From Calliphora vicina (lineage: Eukaryota > Arthropoda > Insecta > Diptera > Calliphoridae): a stretch of 64,000 nucleotides of DNA. Below, piece after piece: positions 43,636 through 55,859 of this stretch. The translations under genes were made by a program, and so were the position numbers. Location: assembly GCF_958450345.1 (NCBI RefSeq), contig NC_088784.1:42966278-43030277 (forward strand), in the 5' to 3' direction. The notes below the pieces were generated by a model, which was not told the origin of the DNA, searched no databases, and was given only the letters and a program-made list of their open reading frames with translations. Each line of letters opens with the position of its first letter. Positions within the stretch are counted from its first letter, which is position 1.

Positions 43636-44639
43636 TTTTACTAATTAAGCGTAAAGAGCTTTATTAACATCTTTGGTGACCTCCACGGAAATTTTCCGTC
43701 AAACATTTTTGTAAAATATTTTAATCTTTAAAAGTCTTTTTTGAAAGGTCCTTTGAAAGGACTTTTTTATTTTCTCGAAAAAAGGGTCAAATTGACCCCT
43801 AAAGAGAGGAGATAGAGGGTTAAGATCTTCCACAAAAATGATTCCCATAAAATTCCACAATATAACTCTGACAATAGATTAACATGCTCTTTCAGAATTA
43901 TAGGGTCGCTATCCAATCAAAAAGTCTCAATTTGTTGGACATTGATATTATTCTATATGTATGTATGTGTATATATGTATTTCATAGAATAAGCCTGTGT
44001 TATGTTTTCATTATTAATTAAATTTTATAAAAATTTTATTTGTAGAACGTTTTTTCAGTAAATAGAGGTTTAAACAATATTTACATATATATACGAGTAT
44101 ACGCGTAATTAGAACCATGTACATTTGAATTTACTTCAGGTTTCATTGGTTCTAATCATGTGAAGAAATTGACCGATACAAATAAGTATCGATGCTTTTT
44201 GTTCGATACCGAGTAGGTATCGATACTTTACTACCGATACAGTATCGAGTACATGTATACCCTAGTGGTATCGTTTCATCCCTATGAGAGAGACATCTAT
44301 AAATTATTTTATATATAATTTTTTATATAAAGTATGGATGGCACTCTTTATTGTTTATTGTTTTCAAAACGCCTTTATACAAAATTGTTTGTTATATTTC
44401 ACAGCAATTTTCAATTAATTTAATTAATTAAATATTTCCACAAATTTAAATGCAAAATAACACCATATTTAATAAATATATATGTTTTATTACATACCCA
44501 CCACTAAAACATACAATCTCACAATTTGAAAATTAAATTTATTTTAATAAACTTATTTTCGCTAATTAATTTTTTATCGTTAATAGTCATAAACAGTTCT
44601 TCACGTCTTAAAGTTTAATTTCACGATATTAAATGATAA

Positions 44640-44775
44640 TCTAAATGTCCCCTCCATGGTTAGTCCGATTTGACATGCTCAAAGTGGAAGTGCTGTAGAG
44701 TTTAAGTTTCGAATTAGGACCTCATAGGCCCACCTGTGTTGAGGCCAGGGTTCGCCAAAGTAGGAAATCTCCGAT
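44640..44775 (+). repeat. Interspersed repeat, copy 1 (copy 2 at 49985-50112)
   Basis: GATTTGACATGCTCAAAGTG, TTGTAGAGTTTAAGTTT-like text and GAGGCCAGGGTTCGCC recur at 49985-50112 in the same orientation. Both copies lie just upstream of a hAT composite copy. Confidence 0.6.
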
Positions 44776-44873
44776 ATGTTAAGTTTTTAAAACGACCATA
44801 TGTATATAAACTAAAAAATCCCATTTTTGGGATTTTTCATAACTTTTTTGGGAATTGCGGGATTCCTGATAAC

Positions 44874-45749
44874 CAGGGAAACCGGAAATATGCTATAAAA
44901 AAAACGTTTTAGGCGCTTTAAATATGCAGTAAAAACTTTAAAATATGCTCTTAAAATTTAAAAAATATGCTCTTAAAAAAACAAACTTTTACATAATTTT
45001 TAACCCACAAAAATTTACTTAAATTTTCAAATAAAAATCGTTGTCTATTGGATCTGAAAACATTTTTAAATATAGAAAATGTTCTTTCGACATCAACTGA
45101 TGTTACAGGAGCAAATTTAAAAGACAATATTTCTTTAACACTTAGAACGGTTAAGTTTGAATTAGAACTAAAATTTGATATTTAGGTGGAGCTATTATTA
45201 AAATAGTGCTTATTTTATATTAAAACAAGTAAGAGAGCTATATTCAGCTGTGCCGAATCTTATATACCCTTCACCTAATTATACATCAAAATAAAAAATT
45301 TAAATATTTTTAGGTGAACAAAAATTTTTTTCTGTTTTTTAATTTTTTGGATAAAAATATTTTTCGAATTGTTATTTTAAATTTTAAAAAAAATTTCTGT
45401 TTTTTAAATTTGTTTTTTTGGTGAAAAGCCATCTATTTTTCAATTTTGAATTTTAAACAAAGGAAGTAAAAACAACAGCGAAAAATAAGTAAGACAAAAT
45501 TTGTTTTTGATAAACTCAAAATATGCTATTAAACAGTAAAATATGCTATAAAAACGCAAAATATGACATAAATATGATCTTAAAACAAATATATGCAAAA
45601 ATATGTATTTAAAGGTAAAATATGCAAAAATATGCACTAACAAATCGATGCCAAAATTCTTAAATAGTTCTGAAACGTGTAAATATCTTATCCATGTGCT
45701 CATTAGACTCACCAGAAAAAACATGCATTTGCATATTTTGGTTTCCCTG
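44874..45749 (-). mobile_element. hAT composite, copy 1: CAGGGAAACC ends, carries a DINE-like piece
   Basis: CAGGGAAACC starts at 44874 and GGTTTCCCTG ends at 45749. CTGATAAC flanks both sides exactly (44866-44873 and 45750-45757). The minus strand near 45020-45150 encodes APVTSVDVERTFSIFKNVF, the hAT C-terminal dimerisation signature. Repeated ATATGCTCTTAAAA motifs crowd the ends. A DINE-like 3' part sits at 45225-45430. Confidence 0.88.
45225..45430 (-). repeat. DINE-like 3' part inside hAT copy 1
   Basis: CAAGTAAGAGAGCTATATTC, then TCAGCTGTGCCGAATC and TATACCCTTCACC. The junction with hAT sequence is identical to the one in copy 2. Confidence 0.75.
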
Positions 45750-45759
45750 CTGATAACAA

Positions 45760-46610
45760 ATTTCAAAATTTGTTTCCACTTTCAATAGAAAAATCTATAT
45801 AACTGTATAAATTCATTAAAAATAAACTCAACAACACTTCCCCTTTACGCATGTGAAACTTAATTTTTTCTATACCACTTCTTTCTAATTATTTACAAAT
45901 ACATACATAAAGACGTAAATAATTTTTGGTAAAATGTGATTGATGCAGTAAATAAATTATTTTAATTTCATTTTGTCATCATTTCATAATGTCTAACACA
46001 GATGTCATTCACGTTACATTTTAATAAATTAATACATTATTAATACAATGTAAACAAATAAAAATAATATTTACATATATGTAAACATAAACAACAAATA
46101 ATGTAAATAAATATGTACATTGTATACATGTAAATCTATTCAAAATGTTAAGAGTATAAAATTGTATTTGTTATATTTTTTATTTATTTACGAGTGTTTA
46201 TGTTTTTGTTTAAATTATATTTTTATTTTATGTAAAATGTGTGTTATTTGTATAATGTATTTATAAATTCATCCATATATTTAATACTTATGTGTGTGTA
46301 TATATAGTATATTAGGTTATCCAAATTATTAGCTTTGTCTTTTGTTCAAATAAAAGGAATAAGATATTTGAACTTTTTCGAATAATTTGATCACACATTA
46401 TAAATTAATCGAATTATTCGAATAATAGGAATTTTTTAAATAATGGAGGAGAATACGTTTTTCTCTTCGTCAAGTCATATGTAAAGTCGTATCATCTAAA
46501 GCCATCCTTAACAACATCACTTTTATACATTTTAAGAACGCATCACATTTATTATCACTTTCAACATCTTTCTTTTGAGCTAACATTTTGATTAGTATTA
46601 TTGTACAAAC
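45760..46610. other. AT-rich spacer, nothing recognised
   Basis: ACATATATGTAAACAT-type simple sequence only. Confidence 0.35.
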
Positions 46611-46613
46611 TAC

Positions 46614-47659
46614 TAGGGTATTCAATTAATCGGGTTTCTGATTTAATCGGTTAATCGAGCAAATAATTAATCGAGGTTTAGATTTATTCGGTTAATAATC
46701 GGTTAATTTCAAATTATTCGATTAACCGAATAATTTCTATTTTCATTTCAAATTGAAAATACAACAACGAATTTTGCGTACAAAAACATAAAAAATAGCA
46801 AATAAGGTATTTGAGATCATTTTTGTATTTGCTGCAACAACGTCATAACTCAAAATCCGTGTTTTATGAACTGAGTAATACAAAATGCGTTGATCTATAA
46901 TTTTTCATATTGTTTCATCAGTTTTCAAAGAAGTCAATTTTTTTTTGTGAGAGTGTTTTTTTGTTGTAAACATCAAAATTAAAATTCATGTTTTCTCGTA
47001 TATTTGATAAGTAAAAATTTGGGTTAAATACAGATTAGAAAGATATTAACATCTACTATTTATGTTTCTGAAATCGCCTAATTTGTTGAAAATTTATTTA
47101 AGAAATAGTAAAATGTCGAAAGGACTTTTTTTGAATTATGACGTTGTTGCGGCAAATGAGCGATATGTGAGTTTTTTAGGGTTCTGAAATAATCTTTTAT
47201 AAAAAGAATATAATTTCAACGATTTTTTTCTTTATATAATAAAACTTTCTTGGAAAAAAACTCTCTCGCTGATTGTATATGTTTGAGAAATCAAAAACAC
47301 GATAAAGAATATTCCTTTTTGGATTGTTTTAGATTTTGATTAATTTAATAGTTTCGTTTAGTTATGATAAAAGACAAAGTTTCAAATGCATGTAAATTAA
47401 ATATGTCAGTTGTTATACATACTCACTAATCATGTTTATTGGATGTTAAAAAAATATCTAATTTTCATTTGAAATCTGTATTTGAATTGAAACGGAAAAA
47501 TGAATACAAAAAAATTTTTTAAAGTGCAAAAAAGGGAATTTCGGTTAATCGACACAAATTAATCGGTTTATTTGTTATTTGAAAATCGGCAATTTCGAAC
47601 AGTTAACCGTCCAAAATTAATCGGTTAACCGATTAACGGTTAATCGATTGAATACCCTA
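46614..47659. mobile_element. hAT-type non-autonomous element, fuller copy of 36202-36999
   Basis: TAGGGTATTCAATTAATCGG at the left and CCGATTAACGG...ATTGAATACCCTA at the right. GGTTAATCG motifs are frequent near both ends. This copy keeps the left end that the 36-kb copy lost. No clean target duplication is visible. Confidence 0.75.
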
Positions 47660-48484
47660 CTAATATATAGCATATTTATTACATAATTGCAATTCTGACT
47701 CCCTGTCATATGCGGACTCTACAATATCTGTTTCGAAATCCATTCCAAAATTAGTCAGTCTTATTTATGCTAAATAACTATAATTTAAGTTAATAGGTTA
47801 CGTTTATAATCTGTAAAAGGATATATCGTACCACTTATCTACAATGATTGAAAGACTCCCCTTAACTTTAGAAAATTGTTGGATTTTAAAAACAATATAT
47901 GTATGTAATCTTTTCGTTCAAAATAATTTCATATTGTTACTTGTCTAGACGTAATTTTTAGACCTTTGCTATTTAAATGCAATCAATAATTTTTATTCGA
48001 TTATTCTATATAAAATTATTCGAATTATTTGTTATTCCAAAATGGTAATTTTTAAATAATTCGCAAGAAATTGTTTGCTTATTCGAATGGATAGACTAAT
48101 ATTTATGTATAATACCATCCAATAATAGACTGAGTATTGTATAAAATTATACTCGTAAGTATGTACATAAATAATATCCCAGCAGATTTAAAAGCAGTCA
48201 ATGTATCCATTATAGACAGTAATGGTCTGACTCCAATTTATATATTTTGGGTCATTTGACACATATGTGCTCTTTGTCACTTGGTTACTTTATTTCATAC
48301 CAGGCAATCTAGCGTGAAGTCAATTGACCTTTGACCTTCACGATTTAAGCTTTAGCTTTTTCCAATTTTAGTAAAACTTTCAGAGTATATTTAGAATATT
48401 AACTTATAATTCATAACACTAAGGAAATAGAGCTCATTCGCCAAAAATGGCCAAATAATTGGTTTTTCTCGAAAATTTCAAAAT
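47660..48484. other. Spacer, nothing recognised
   Basis: No supported features. Confidence 0.3.
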
Positions 48485-48800
48485 TTAAATCGCAGGTACG
48501 GAAAGACTAAAAGAGATATTTGCAAAATTCTGAAATTTGTTTAATAAAATTTTTAAAAATTTGTACATGGAGTTTTGAAACTGGCGTTAAAAAATTAAAT
48601 TTTTTTGGTCATACCTGCGAATAGGTTAGCGTTATCCTACGGAGACAAAAACTCATATACAGGTAAATATGGATATATATATATATTTTAAGTAAAAATG
48701 AGCTTATATTTTAATGTTAATTTTGTTCCTACATTTCTTGTTCTAATGGCCTCAGGCACGTTAATGGCCTGACGAATTTTTAATAACTTTAACATTTGCG
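48485..48800 (+). repeat. Third copy of the 19929-20662 repeat, internal part
   Basis: AATCGCAGGTACGGAAAGAC, CATACCTGCGAATAGGTTA and GGCCTCAGGCACGTTAATGG match the other copies. The inverted ends are not preserved. Confidence 0.65.
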
Positions 48801-49021
48801 ACAATTACGTACATAGTCTACTTTTAATCTGTGTTCGAACATAAAATAACTAGTCGCGTAGCTATTTATGCAACTATCTCACTAGATTGGGACAGTCACC
48901 CAGAACTACATGTATATAGTAAATTTCATTACATTTGTGTGTGTATGTATGTGGATATGAATTTGTTTTTTAAGAATTAATTGTGTAAATATCAATAAAT
49001 ATTTGATTCTATTTTTGCAAC

Positions 49022-49556
49022 TCTTAAGGTAGGGTCACACATGGCAAATATTTACTCAAAAAAGCGTAACCACTTTTATTAGCACAAATTTGTTTGACGT
49101 GTTTACTCTTACAGGTGTTTTGTAAGATCAAACAGCATCAATAAGTAAGTAAGTGCGTCTTTTTCGTAAAAGACATACAATAGTAGACATACCAAAAGAC
49201 ATACCAAAGAAGATTATAAACGCGGCTTATTTAATATAAATAATTTTTTTAATTCAATAAAAAACACTTTTTCAACTTAATTGTGGTATTTTATTTATTG
49301 ATTTTGTTAAGCGGCTCCTGTAATTAATATATACCAAGAAAAAAATCTTTATTACAAAAATATAAAACGCACCATTGGTATAGCTTATATTTAAATTTAA
49401 TAGAATCTAATATTTTAATTTTAAGGTATCCTATCATGTCATATTGACATTATGTTCTAATTTATTTTTATTTGTTTTATTATTCATTAAAAAGATTTTA
49501 ATGAAAACATAACAAATCTTTTTAAATTTCAAAATTATAACGCTACCTTAAAATGG
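49022..49556. mobile_element. Element with TTAAGGTAG-type inverted ends
   Basis: TTAAGGTAGGGTCACACATG at the left and CGCTACCTTAA at the right. Related remnants lie at 35.97-36.1 kb and near 30.36 kb (ATGGCAAACATTTATTC). No coding content. Confidence 0.5.
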
Positions 49557-49724
49557 AAATTATGTCCATAAGCTTTTCTTTCCGAAAAAGAAATATGTTT
49601 GCATGAATGAGGGTAGATGTAAAATAAAAACCCATGATTAAGGAATGCCTTTAAGAACATAGTGACCAATAATAAGCTTAACTACTGTAACAGATACAAT
49701 TTTTGTAATGAACAATACCCTTCA

Positions 49725-49790
49725 TCTTATATACCCTTCACCAAATTATACTTCTAAATTTTTAGGTAAACTAAATTTTTTTTCTTTCCA
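49725..49790 (-). repeat. DINE-like fragment
   Basis: TCTTATATACCCTTCACC followed by AAATTATACTTCTAAATT matches the 3' side of the family; the tip is gone. Confidence 0.5.
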
Positions 49791-49984
49791 AAGTTTATTC
49801 TTATGCTCCCAAGAATGTTACCATATTTCTTTAATGTTTTTAAAGTTTTGGCTCAAAATTTAAAATAAAAGGAATTAAAAGAGTCCGGAATGCGAAATTA
49901 GCGAAGGTCGATGGCATAAATCACGAATGCTGATTTTCGTGACCGTGGTATGAGAAAAAAAAGATGGAAATATATCTGTAACTT

Positions 49985-50112
49985 CTTAACCCTTAGTTCG
50001 ATTAGAATGAAATTTGACATACTCAAAGAAGAAGTATTGTAGAGTTTTAGTTTTGAATTTTGACCGCATGGGTGCACCAGGGGTGCGGCCAGGGTTCCCC
50101 AAAGTAGGACAC
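49985..50112 (+). repeat. Interspersed repeat, copy 2 of 44640-44775
   Basis: AAATTTGACATACTCAAAGA, GTATTGTAGAGTTTTAGTTT and GCGGCCAGGGTTCCCC parallel copy 1. Confidence 0.6.
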
Positions 50113-50943
50113 CTATACGATCCTATTTCTTCGGTTGTGTTCCGATTTCAAAACAATTACATATATACACAGAGAAAACAGATTCGTGTTCACAACCGAA
50201 TTTGTCGCCAATCGAATTCAGTCGGTTGCATGTACTATCGACTGAATTCGGTTGAAATTACTGAATATATGGTACTCCCAACCGTTTAAAAAAATAATTC
50301 GGTGATAACGACTGGTAAGATTCTTTTATTTTTGTAAATTGAAATAAAAACAGTTTTTTTTTCTTTTTTTAAATTTATTATAACATACATAGTATATGCT
50401 TCAAATACAAATGGTTTATCAGATGCAATTATAAGGGACAATAATTGTACATTGTATATTGTACATATAATAAATGAATTGTTCTTGGTGAGATTCAGCT
50501 TGGCAGGATTAGTAATTGATTCTATGCTCATCATTCATTTCATGATTAGCTTAAAAACATTATGTATCAAACTGCTTTTCGGAATTTAAAATAACATCCT
50601 TCGTAGAGAGTTGATAAAAAATCTAAAAGAGAAACACATTCTTACTCAGGACACAAAATTGTAAACATGAAAATGCATCTACAAAATATGTTTATGTATG
50701 GATGCAGAAGCATAAATATGATTAAAATTACATTTGAAGATACTGAACTTACCTATGTATTTACTCTGATATATCAAAATATTAATCACCAATTAATTAT
50801 TTATATTTTTCTATTTTCTGATGTATTTTGTACTCTAAAATTTTCAATTAATTTTAATTTATTTTATTCTGATGTCAGAAACTCAATACCATTTCATTAT
50901 TGCTTTCGGTAGAGAACATCGAATTAATTTGTATTGTAATCAA

Positions 50944-51920
50944 CAGGGAAACCAAAATATGCAAATGCATGTTTTCTCTGGTGAGTCGAATGAGCACATG
51001 GATAAGATATTTACACGATTCAGAACTATTTAATAATTTTGGCATCGATTTGTTAGTGCATATTTTTGCATATTTTATCTTTAAATGCATATTTTTGCAT
51101 ATATTTGTTTTAAGAGCATATTTATGTCATATTTTTGCATTTTTAGAGCATATTTTACTGTTTAATAGCATATTTTGACTTTATCAAAAACAAATTTTGT
51201 CTTACTTATTTTTCGCTGTAGTGTTACAGGTTTTTACTTCCTTTGTTAAAAATTCAAAATTGAAAAATAGATGGCTTTTCACCAAAAAAAAATTTAAAAA
51301 ACAAAAAAAAATTTTTTAAAATTTAAAAAAAATAAAAAAATCAATTCCAACATTTTTTTTACAAAAAATTAAAAAACTGAAAAAAATAATTTTTTTGTTC
51401 ATCTAAAAATATTTTAATTTTTTATTGTGAAGTATAATTTTTGAGGGGTATATATGATTCGGCTCAGCCGAATATAGCTCTCTTACTTGTTTTAATATAA
51501 AATAAGCACTATTTTAATAATAGCACCATCTAAATATCAAAATTTTGTTCTAATTCAAACTTAACCGCTCTAAGTGTTAAAGAAATATTGTCTTTTAAAT
51601 TTGCTCCTATAACATCAGTTGATGTCGAAAGAACATTTTCTATGTATAAAAATGTTTTCAGATCCAATAGACAACGATTTTTATTTGGAAATTTAAGTCA
51701 ATATTTTGTAATTTATTGCAATAATAACCTTAATTGAAGAAGTGCTTTGTATTTATATAAAATGTCATCAAAAAATAGGTTTATTTTTTGGTTAAAAATT
51801 ATGTAAAAGTTTGTTTTTTTAAGAGCATATTTTTTAAATTTTAAGAGCATATTTGAAAGTTTTTACTGCATATTTAAAGCGCTTAAAACGCTTTTTTAGA
51901 GCATATTTCCGGTTTCCCTG
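50944..51920 (+). mobile_element. hAT composite, copy 2, opposite orientation to copy 1
   Basis: CAGGGAAACC at 50944 and GGTTTCCCTG ending at 51920. The flanks are GTAATCAA and GTTATCAA, an 8-base duplication with one change and different from copy 1, so this is a separate insertion. The plus strand near 51580-51690 carries the TSVDVERTFS dimerisation signature. A DINE-like 3' part lies at 51290-51489 with the same junction as in copy 1. Confidence 0.85.
51290..51489 (+). repeat. DINE-like 3' part inside hAT copy 2
   Basis: Ends with ATTCGGCTCAGCCGAATATAG then CTCTCTTACTTG before TTTTAATATAAAATAAGC. The hAT sequence on both sides is the same as in copy 1. Confidence 0.75.
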
Positions 51921-52299
51921 GTTATCAATTATTCAGGTAGAGTAATCGAATATTTATTTCTGCAGTTAAGGTTTTTATAACACACAATTTTATGATTACA
52001 ACAACCAATAATTTGGATTTGGAGCGAACAATGCTAAATTCAATTCAGTTGTAATTTTCGAATTAGTAAAATAAAATTTAGCAAAGACACATATCGGTTA
52101 AAGTGAACAATTTTTCAATTGTTGAAATCATGATTCGATTGCCATTGTGGTTTTGCATTTCTAGACATTGAAAACGGGTTGTGTTTATATATTTTTTAGA
52201 TTAGCAACTAATTTTCGGTTTATCTTATTAAACATTAATATTAATAACCGAATTCCGACCAATCTGTTTTCTGTGTGTCTCCTCCACTACAAAAACCTC

Positions 52300-52915
52300 G
52301 TCGTAGCTATCAATTATCTCTTATAACTAAGGATATATTCGCATTTGAAAATTAAATTTTTAACATTTTTACCCACCCCACTCCAGTTATTTGATAACAG
52401 CGGGTCCAAATATTTCCCCATTTTTCTTTGTTTGATGTATGTGTCAAATAAAAAAAGAATTGTTTAAAAATCTTGACTAAATCCAAAGTTATATGCATTT
52501 GAATTTAAAAATTTATAAAAATGCGATTCCCAAAAATGTGTTGAAAAATCCCTAAAAATGGGCTTTTTTAATTTTTGGCTATAATATCTATACCAAGGGC
52601 GTGGTTATTGGAACCCTTAACAAAACAATTAAAAACATATTTGGCCATCTAACATGGGTTACTATATTTTGATATCGAGTACGCGATTTGAGAGTTTTTG
52701 CTCTAAAGTTGAATTTTAGATAAAAAATAGAGGTTTTTGGATGGACCTGGTCCCCTCGGTATCAACAATTTATTTATTTTTATTTAAAATATTTAATATA
52801 AAGTTAGCTTTTCAAAAAGTATAAATAATTTAGAAATTTTTTAGATAACTTAAAAAGTTTTTCCCAAAAACTAGCGAAAAATCGCATTTTTAAATTCAAA
52901 TGCATATTTTTTTTC
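52300..52915. other. Spacer, nothing recognised
   Basis: No supported features. Confidence 0.3.
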
Positions 52916-52919
52916 TTTT

Positions 52920-53300
52920 AAAAAGAGAAGTAAAGTAAGAAGGACAAAAAAGACCCATGCCTTGGGGATTTAGAGTGTTAACATGTTCTTCGTAACATTT
53001 TACATAAATACATTTTATACCTAAAATGTTCTTTAAAATAAAATTCTTAATAAATGCGAAATTAACCCTATGCTCTCTTTTGTTATGTCTTTTTTCTGAC
53101 TTTCTGGTTGAATTTTCCGTTTTGATGTATTCAGGGACTATAATTTTTTTGCAAAACAGTTTAACCCCTTAAATCCCTGTTTTAATGTTGGTTTTTGCAC
53201 TTTTTTAAAAGAAGGACAAAAAAGTCCCATGCCTTGAGGATTTACAGGGTTAACATATTCTACAAAAATATTATCCGTAACATTTTACATAACTTTGCGG
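52920..53300 (+). repeat. Direct repeat pair about 285 bases apart
   Basis: GAAGGACAAAAAAGNCCCATG followed by GCCTTG.GGATTTA occurs near 52938 and 53212. TAACATTTTACATAA and TTTTATACCTAAAATG follow both times. Confidence 0.65.
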
Positions 53301-53879
53301 AACTCATTTTATACCTAAAATGTATATGTTCATATGTTCTCTTATGAAGATTAACAATATGAATGTGCCAGAGTTGGGAAACTTTAACCCGCCCTCAAAT
53401 GAAATTCAGATGTAAACTTTCAAAACGCTGATACACGTGTCTTTTTTTTTGTCTCCTCTATTAAAATTTATTGGTCGGACCTCGTAATTTTGGAAAAAAT
53501 TTGATTTTGTTGTATAGTGTTATTTATCGATTATTTTAAATTTAAAAATTTTATTTGTTCGAATAAAAATATTTGTTCCCTCGATTATTCGAATAATTTC
53601 TATTCGAATTACAAAACCACACTTAACGCTTCTATGTATAATTTTCTGCATATGGTTGCAGAGTTATTCTTTGGTTGCAAATATGAATGTTGTATGTCTG
53701 TCTGCTTTTATATTTGTTTTCTGTCAATGCTTGTTCTCATCTATGAAATCAATGACAAGTAAAATTAAAAATCATCCATTGACAAAAGTATAAATCCACC
53801 AGCATTACTCTACATAATACTTGTACATTAGGGTGTACCTAAAATTAATTTGAAATGTGTGATAAAATCTACATATGAT

Positions 53880-54175
53880 TAAAAGGTGCACAGTGTTCAT
53901 AAACTCAATAGATTTTGTTTTAGCGATGTCGCTTGTTTATTATTCCATGACAACTTTTTAGTGCGCAACATCTGTAAAATTTGTGCATTATTTTTATTTA
54001 TGATTCTTGAATATTTTCTGTGAGTTCTTTATACAATTATCTTGCGGAAAATTTACAACTTGTTAAATTAAAAAAAAAAACACTTATGCGTTCATAAATG
54101 TACGGTTTTACCATAAAGTATTACGAATTTCTTGCATTGCAAACTGTGTTTATTTAGTCAGCCCTTAATTTTCAT
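53880..54175. repeat. Diverged relative of the MITE at 29208-29457
   Basis: TTCATAAACTCAATAGATTT, TGTCGCTTGTTTATTATT, TTTTATTTATGATTCTT and TATGCGTTCATAAATGT parallel the other copy in order. The inverted ends are worn. Confidence 0.6.
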
Positions 54176-54220
54176 CTATACAAACGGGGCCAGCCTAATA
54201 CGTTCTTATGTATGTATTAA

Positions 54221-54417
54221 AGGGAGGTCACACGGTATGTATTCGATACATATGGAATTCATAATTTCCACGTTCACACGTACATATGTAATAACCTCTA
54301 TTAGTTAATATTTTTGTTGTTTTTAACTATATACCTTTTTAAAACATTTTTAATGTCCAAATATGTATGTACATACATATCACAATACAGATGTAATACA
54401 TACCGTGTGACCACCCT
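54221..54417. mobile_element. 197-bp MITE with about 23-bp inverted ends
   Basis: AGGGAGGTCACACGGTATGT at the left and ACATACCGTGTGACCACCCT at the right. TATTA lies on both sides with small differences. Non-coding. Confidence 0.75.
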
Positions 54418-54419
54418 AT

Positions 54420-55240
54420 TACACAATTTCGCTCATATGTACATAACGATGAATGTTTCGCTGTTAACGTTAATTTTTGAATGAGTGAGCAAATAAATAT
54501 TGTTACATTTTTCTATAATGACATTTTTTATTATTGTAACAATATTTTGAATTTTACAAATTATATTCTAATTTAATGACTTCCAAATACATACATAAAT
54601 ACATCGTGGTGTATCATAAACCACGCAATCCCATCTATAAATTAAATATCGATAACACGTCTAAACAATTAGTTTTGAAATATATGTAAGCATTGAAGGT
54701 TTTGTTTACGATATCTGATAAAAAACCTTCTGACTGCTGTGTTTGCCTTATACATAATTGTATTCAAATTATTATATTCGATTGATACCAAAATTTAATG
54801 GCATTTAATAAACAAATTTAATATTATACGCGACTAGTAACTGCCTCTTGCTCTAAATAAATTGTTCCCTAATCCAATTTATGATGAAATAACTCTGTTA
54901 TAATATGGGGCGATATCAAGCACCAGTAACAGTTACTGCTTCAATTTCGAAGAAGTATGGTTCAATTAAGCCTTAGGCCCTAAATTCGCTACAAACAGTG
55001 ACATGATGTGAAAGCATTTGTTGTTCGACGATTACATTTGGGTTCACTTAAACCGAAATGTTATTTTGAGTTATCTTTAAAATGTTATATACAGGCCTGT
55101 CACAGAATTCCATTCCGATCGAAAGTGGAATTAATTCCGCATTTTGCTTCTTCAGAAAAAGTAATGTTTTCAAAGTGAAATTGATATTTCTTTATAATTA
55201 ATTGTTTTTCTAAGAATTGTAATCAATTTCTGTACCAAAA
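54420..55240. other. Spacer with a short repeat fragment
   Basis: GGCCTGTCACAGAATTCCAT and GGAATTAATTCCGCATTTTG near 55093-55150 recur in changed form near 63095-63135 and 55965-56010. No gene. Confidence 0.35.
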
Positions 55241-55248
55241 ACTTCACT

Positions 55249-55852
55249 TTTTTATACCCTTCACCTTCGTGAGAAAGGTATATATAGTTTGTCATTCCGT
55301 TTGTAATTTCTACATTTTTCATTTCCGTCTGTCTGTTGAAAACAATTTTCTGAAGACCCCAGATATCTTCGGGATCCGAATCTTCAATAATTCTGTCAGA
55401 CATGCTTTCGAGAAGTTTGCTATTTAAAATCAGCAAAATCGGTCCACAAATGGCTGAGATATGAGGAAAAAAACAGGACAACCTCGATTTATTATTTATT
55501 TTTGATCTATATCTGGATTACTAAATCATTAATATAGACAATATGGATATCTAATGATAGATATTTCAAAGGACCTACAATGGGTCAAAATCGGAAAAAA
55601 GGTTTTTTAACCCGATTTTTGTTTTCACCAAAATTTTAATATTAAAAAATATTAAAAAAAAAAAAAAAAAAATTTTAAAATTTAAAAAAAACCATTTTAA
55701 AAAAACAATTCAAATTTTTTTTCTAAAAAATTAAAAAACTGCAAAAAAAAAAAATTTTGTTTACCTAAAAATATTTAAAATTTTTATTTTGAAGTATAAT
55801 TTGGTGAAGGGTATAAAAGATTCGGCACAGCCGAATATAGGTCTCTTACTTG
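55249..55852 (+). mobile_element. DINE-1/Helentron-like element, near complete
   Basis: Begins TTTATACCCTTCACCTTCGT with partner AGAAAGGTATATATAG and ends ATTCGGCACAGCCGAAT, then CTCTTACTTG. Includes CCGTCTGTCTG and TATCTTCGGGATCCGAATC. Same layout as the copy at 17104. Confidence 0.75.
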
Positions 55853-55859
55853 TTTAATA

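Larger units (their letters stand above)
42796..44284. mobile_element. hAT element relic, perfect 8-bp target duplication
   Basis: The ends are TAGGGACGAAACGATAC and GTATCGTTTCATCCCTA. TGAGAGAG at 42788-42795 is repeated exactly at 44285-44292. Subterminal GTATCGATAC-like motifs crowd both ends (AAGTATCGATGC, TAGGTATCGATAC), as expected for transposase binding sites. It carries a BED-finger remnant and a nested MITE. Confidence 0.88.
50167..52278. mobile_element. Element with ACACAGAGAAAACAGATT ends, hosting hAT copy 2
   Basis: ACACAGAGAAAACAGATT at 50167 and AATCTGTTTTCTGTGTGT ending at 52278 are inverted with one mismatch. ATTCGGTT/AACCGAAT motifs recur near both ends. The hAT composite at 50944-51920 lies inside. 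Confidence 0.65.

Noticed and set aside
45440..51178. Matching open frames of 60-108 codons near 45440-45788 and 50875-51178
   Set aside because: They recur because both lie in the two hAT copies. They do not contain the transposase signature and are Ile/Phe/His-rich chance frames.
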